A DNA stretch of 7,658 bases from JBBQTQ01 sp038213135 (GTDB taxonomy: Bacteria > Actinomycetota > Thermoleophilia > Gaiellales > Gaiellaceae): contig JBBQTQ010000102.1 in the NCBI GenBank assembly GCA_038213135.1, forward strand, positions 1 through 7,658, given 5' to 3'. The notes below the pieces were generated by a model that did no database searches, had not been told where the DNA came from, and was given only the letters and a program-made list of their open reading frames with translations. Numbering within the stretch: position 1 is the first letter of the stretch; each line of letters starts with the position of its first letter. Position numbers and translations under genes: made by a program. Positions 6,091 to 7,658 of the stretch are shown here, piece after piece.

Positions 6091-6662
6091 TTCTCGAACG
6101 AGTCGAGGACGTCGTCGAGGTCGCGGGACGGCGGCTGTCGATCGTGCGGCCCCCGGACCCGGAGGCGCTGCTCGACGAGGAGGCGTTCGAACGCGAGGAG
6201 TTCCTGCCCTACTGGGCGGAGCTCTGGCCGAGCGCGCTCGCCCTGGCGGAGACCGTCGTCGCCCGGCCGATCGCCGGGCTGCGGATCGTCGAGCTCGGCT
6301 GCGGGCTGGGAATCCCGGTGATCGTCGCTGCGCTCGGCGGCGCGCACGTTCTCGCGGTCGACTGGTCGCCTGACGCGGTCGAGTTCACCGCCGAGAACGC
6401 CCGGCGGAACGGCGCCGGGCTCGAGACGCTGATCTGCTCGTGGGCCCAACCCGCGTCGCTGCTCGAGCGGGCGCCGTTCGACCTCGTCCTCGCGGCCGAC
6501 GTCCTCTACGAGCGCCGTGACGTTCCGCTGCTGCTCGACCTGCTGCCTCGTCTCGCCCCGGTGGCGCTGCTCGCCGAGCCGGGCCGTCCGCCGGCGCGCG
6601 CGTTCCTCGAGGCGGTGAGCGCCGAAGAGGTGGCGCCGCGGGTCTACGAGATCCGTCACTAG
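6042..6662 (+). CDS. Class I SAM-dependent methyltransferase, protein-lysine-methyltransferase-like
   Basis: Predicted to transfer a methyl group from S-adenosylmethionine, probably to a protein. Positions are for the 206-residue reading. PYWAELWPSA (56-65) is the W-rich entry motif, ELGCGLG (84-90) is motif I for SAM, Asp 107 ends the second strand (LAVDWSP), and AADVLYE (151-157) holds a DxxY signature (Asp 153, Tyr 156). This set matches the family of METTL20/ETF-beta lysine methyltransferases and nicotinamide-methyltransferase-like proteins. The start is uncertain. The conserved part begins about VEDVVEVAGRRL, and the only standard start before it is ATG 6042, overlapping the thiolase by 49 bases and adding an unlikely Arg/Pro/His-rich leader. 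CTG at 6087 would overlap the thiolase stop as CTGA and looks more natural; GTG at 6144 would cut conserved sequence. Its place between two acyl-CoA genes suggests a substrate in that pathway, for example ETF-beta, but this is inferred. Confidence 0.85.
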   Translation: MHRPGPGDRRHRRASLILERVEDVVEVAGRRLSIVRPPDPEALLDEEAFEREEFLPYWAELWPSALALAETVVARPIAGLRIVELGCGLGIPVIVAALGGAHVLAVDWSPDAVEFTAENARRNGAGLETLICSWAQPASLLERAPFDLVLAADVLYERRDVPLLLDLLPRLAPVALLAEPGRPPARAFLEAVSAEEVAPRVYEIRH

Positions 6663-6664
6663 GA
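6661..6664 (+). promoter_or_regulatory. Ribosome binding site of the dehydrogenase gene
   Basis: AGGA lies eight bases before the ATG at 6673 and shares its first two bases with the TAG stop of the methyltransferase gene. Termination and re-initiation are thus close enough for coupling, and this site fixes the start of the dehydrogenase. Confidence 0.6.
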
Positions 6665-6672
6665 TCGAGCCG

Positions 6673-7521
6673 ATGCAGGTCGAGCGGGTCGGAGTCGTGG
6701 GTCTCGGGACGATGGGCGCGGGGATCGCGCAGCTCTGCGTGCAGGCCGGCTTCGAGACCGTGGGCCGCGAGGTGACCATGGAGCTCGCCGAGCGCGGACG
6801 CGGGACGATCGAGCGCTACCTCGGCCGCAACGTCGAGAAGGAGCGGATGAGCGCGGAGGAGCGCGATGCCGCTCTCGGACGGCTGACGCTGACGACCGAG
6901 CTCTCGGACCTCGCAGGCTGCGACCTCGTGATCGAGGCGATCGTCGAGGAGGTCGAGGCGAAGCGGGCGCTCTTCGCCGAGCTCGGGGCGCTGCTCGGGC
7001 CCGAAGCCGTGCTGGCGACGAATACCTCGGCCCTGTCGGTGACCGAGATCGCGGCCGCCTCGCCGCGGCCGCAGCGGGTCGTCGGCATGCACTTCTTCAA
7101 TCCCGCCCCAGTGCTGCCGCTCGTCGAGATCGTTCGCACCCAGCTCGTCGACGACGACGCGTGGGAGGCGGCCTACGCCTGTGCGGAGCGGCTGGGGAAG
7201 GAGCCGATCCGCTGCAACGACACACCCGGGTTCGTCGTGAACCGAGTGCTGATCCCGCTCCTGAACGACTGCGTGCGCGTGCTGGACGAGGCGGGCGTCG
7301 AACCGGAGGATCTCGACAAGGCGATGCGCTTCGGCACCAACTGGCCGATCGGGCCGTGCGCGCTCGTCGACCTGATCGGGATCGACGTGCACGTTCACGC
7401 TTCCGAGGCGCTCTGGGAGGCGCTCCGCGAGCCGCGGATGGCGCCGCCGCCGCGCCTCGTCGCGATGGCCAAGGCAGGCCGCCTTGGCCGGAAGACCGGC
7501 CAAGGCTTCTACCGCTACTAG
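6673..7521 (+). CDS. 3-hydroxyacyl-CoA (3-hydroxybutyryl-CoA) dehydrogenase
   Basis: Oxidises 3-hydroxyacyl-CoA to 3-ketoacyl-CoA with NAD+, or the reverse, giving the substrate for the thiolase of the same operon. Length is 282 residues, usual for the short monofunctional family. The Rossmann motif VGLGTMGAGIA (9-19) is at the N-terminus, with Glu 33 where an acidic residue normally selects NAD over NADP. Catalytic and substrate residues keep exact family spacing: Ser 119 (NTSALS), His 140 and Glu 152 (GMHFFNPAPVLPLVEIVR), and Asn 190 (TPGFVVNR). The C-terminal domain ends in the typical GRKTGQGFYRY, so the gene is complete although an insertion element begins at its stop codon. The ATG at 6673 has a good ribosome site. 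No enoyl-CoA hydratase gene is in the window. Preference for C4 or longer chains cannot be decided here. Confidence 0.95.
   Translation: MQVERVGVVGLGTMGAGIAQLCVQAGFETVGREVTMELAERGRGTIERYLGRNVEKERMSAEERDAALGRLTLTTELSDLAGCDLVIEAIVEEVEAKRALFAELGALLGPEAVLATNTSALSVTEIAAASPRPQRVVGMHFFNPAPVLPLVEIVRTQLVDDDAWEAAYACAERLGKEPIRCNDTPGFVVNRVLIPLLNDCVRVLDEAGVEPEDLDKAMRFGTNWPIGPCALVDLIGIDVHVHASEALWEALREPRMAPPPRLVAMAKAGRLGRKTGQGFYRY
7467..7506 (+). promoter_or_regulatory. Three-arm alternative hairpin in the last codons of the dehydrogenase gene
   Basis: Arm 1 GGCCAAGGC (7467-7475), arm 2 GCCTTGGCCGG (7481-7491) and arm 3 CCGGCCAAGGC (7496-7506) overlap in pairing. Arm 2 can pair perfectly with arm 3 (11 bp, AAGA loop) or with arm 1 (9 bp, five-base loop), not both. 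The stem ends 12 bases before the stop codon. It may act in termination, mRNA 3'-end stability or attenuation; the pairing is seen, the role inferred. Confidence 0.5.
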
Positions 7522-7658
7522 TGCAGCGTTCCTGAAGTGGGTTGTTGTTTGACGGCTTTGGTGAGGATCTGTTCGGCGGTCTTGGTCCAGACGAACGGCT
7601 GGGCGCGTTCGTTGTAGCCGTCGATGAAGTATTCGATCGCGGCGATCAACTCGGGGAC
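7518..7658 (-). CDS. IS630-type transposase, C-terminal fragment (cut by window edge)
   Basis: The minus strand reads open from the right edge to a TAG at 7520-7518, giving 46 residues. It contains ELIAAIEYFIDGYNERAQ followed by PFVWTKTAEQIL, the hallmark C-terminus of DDE transposases of the IS630 family (usually an AIE..I..YN motif, then PFVWTKTADEIL). The catalytic DDE residues lie outside the window. The reading frame runs to the very tip of the element, and its stop codon coincides with the CTAG shared with the dehydrogenase stop. The part seen shows no damage; whether the whole copy is active is unknown. Confidence 0.88.
   Translation of the reverse strand, partial: VPELIAAIEYFIDGYNERAQPFVWTKTAEQILTKAVKQQPTSGTLH
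7519..7658 (-). mobile_element. IS630-family insertion sequence, one end only
   Basis: One end of an insertion element, recognised from the transposase it encodes. IS630-type elements insert at TA and the type member favours CTAG, duplicating the TA. Here the transposase frame ends at the CTAG at 7518-7521, so the TA at 7519-7520 is the likely target copy and the terminal repeat should begin at 7521 (GTGCAGCGTTCCTGAAGTGG). The other end and its inverted repeat are outside the window, so the boundary is inferred. Confidence 0.6.

Noticed and set aside
6399..6420. 8-bp GC-only hairpin in the methyltransferase gene
   Set aside because: Short, made only of G and C in the stem, and within coding sequence; such pairs are common at this base composition.
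7051..7072. Two GCGGCCGC octamers six bases apart
   Set aside because: They encode a simple Ala/Pro/Arg stretch and are readily produced by GC-rich codon choice.

Overview
The window is GC-rich bacterial chromosome with the gene style of a high-GC actinobacterium. A fused PafB-PafC regulator, near-leaderless promoters of TANNNT type, and GTG starts all point to Actinomycetota. The methyltransferase and zinc-ribbon/SPOR proteins resemble those I associate with Thermoleophilia, but the class is an inference. No RNA genes or CRISPR array were seen.

Layout. (1) Bases 1-978, plus strand: the C-terminal part of a GAF-linked sensor histidine kinase, cut by the left edge. (2) Bases 975-4836, minus strand, four genes. 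In transcription order these are a double zinc-ribbon protein with an acidic tail (4836-4285), a zinc-ribbon/transmembrane/SPOR protein (4285-3623), a small Cys/His-motif protein of unknown function (3475-3026), and a 670-residue fused PafBC-type WYL transcription factor (2987-975). The first two are translationally coupled through a TGATG overlap that lies inside a perfect 13-bp hairpin. The other two each have a plausible promoter of their own. (3) Bases 4897-7521, plus strand: a compact fatty-acid/acyl-CoA operon of thiolase, SAM-dependent protein-methyltransferase-like enzyme and 3-hydroxyacyl-CoA (3-hydroxybutyryl-CoA) dehydrogenase. It is divergent from the zinc-ribbon pair across a 60-bp region with back-to-back promoters. 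(4) Bases 7518-7658, minus strand: the C-terminal end of an IS630-type transposase, running off the right edge.

How the genes work together. Thiolase and the dehydrogenase catalyse adjacent steps of beta-oxidation or of C4 acyl-CoA metabolism. The methyltransferase between them has the W-rich entry motif and DxxY signature of the family that includes ETF-beta lysine methyltransferases, so it may modify a partner of the same pathway. PafBC is the SOS-independent DNA-damage regulator of actinobacteria. The histidine kinase and the zinc-ribbon proteins have no visible functional link to it.

Most unusual signals. A start codon is buried in a 13-bp hairpin at a coupled gene junction. Three mutually exclusive hairpin arms occupy the last codons of the dehydrogenase gene. 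Both convergent gene pairs share a CTAG that serves as a TAG stop on each strand. At the right edge this CTAG is probably the target site of the IS630-type insertion, which would explain how the element sits there without damaging either reading frame.
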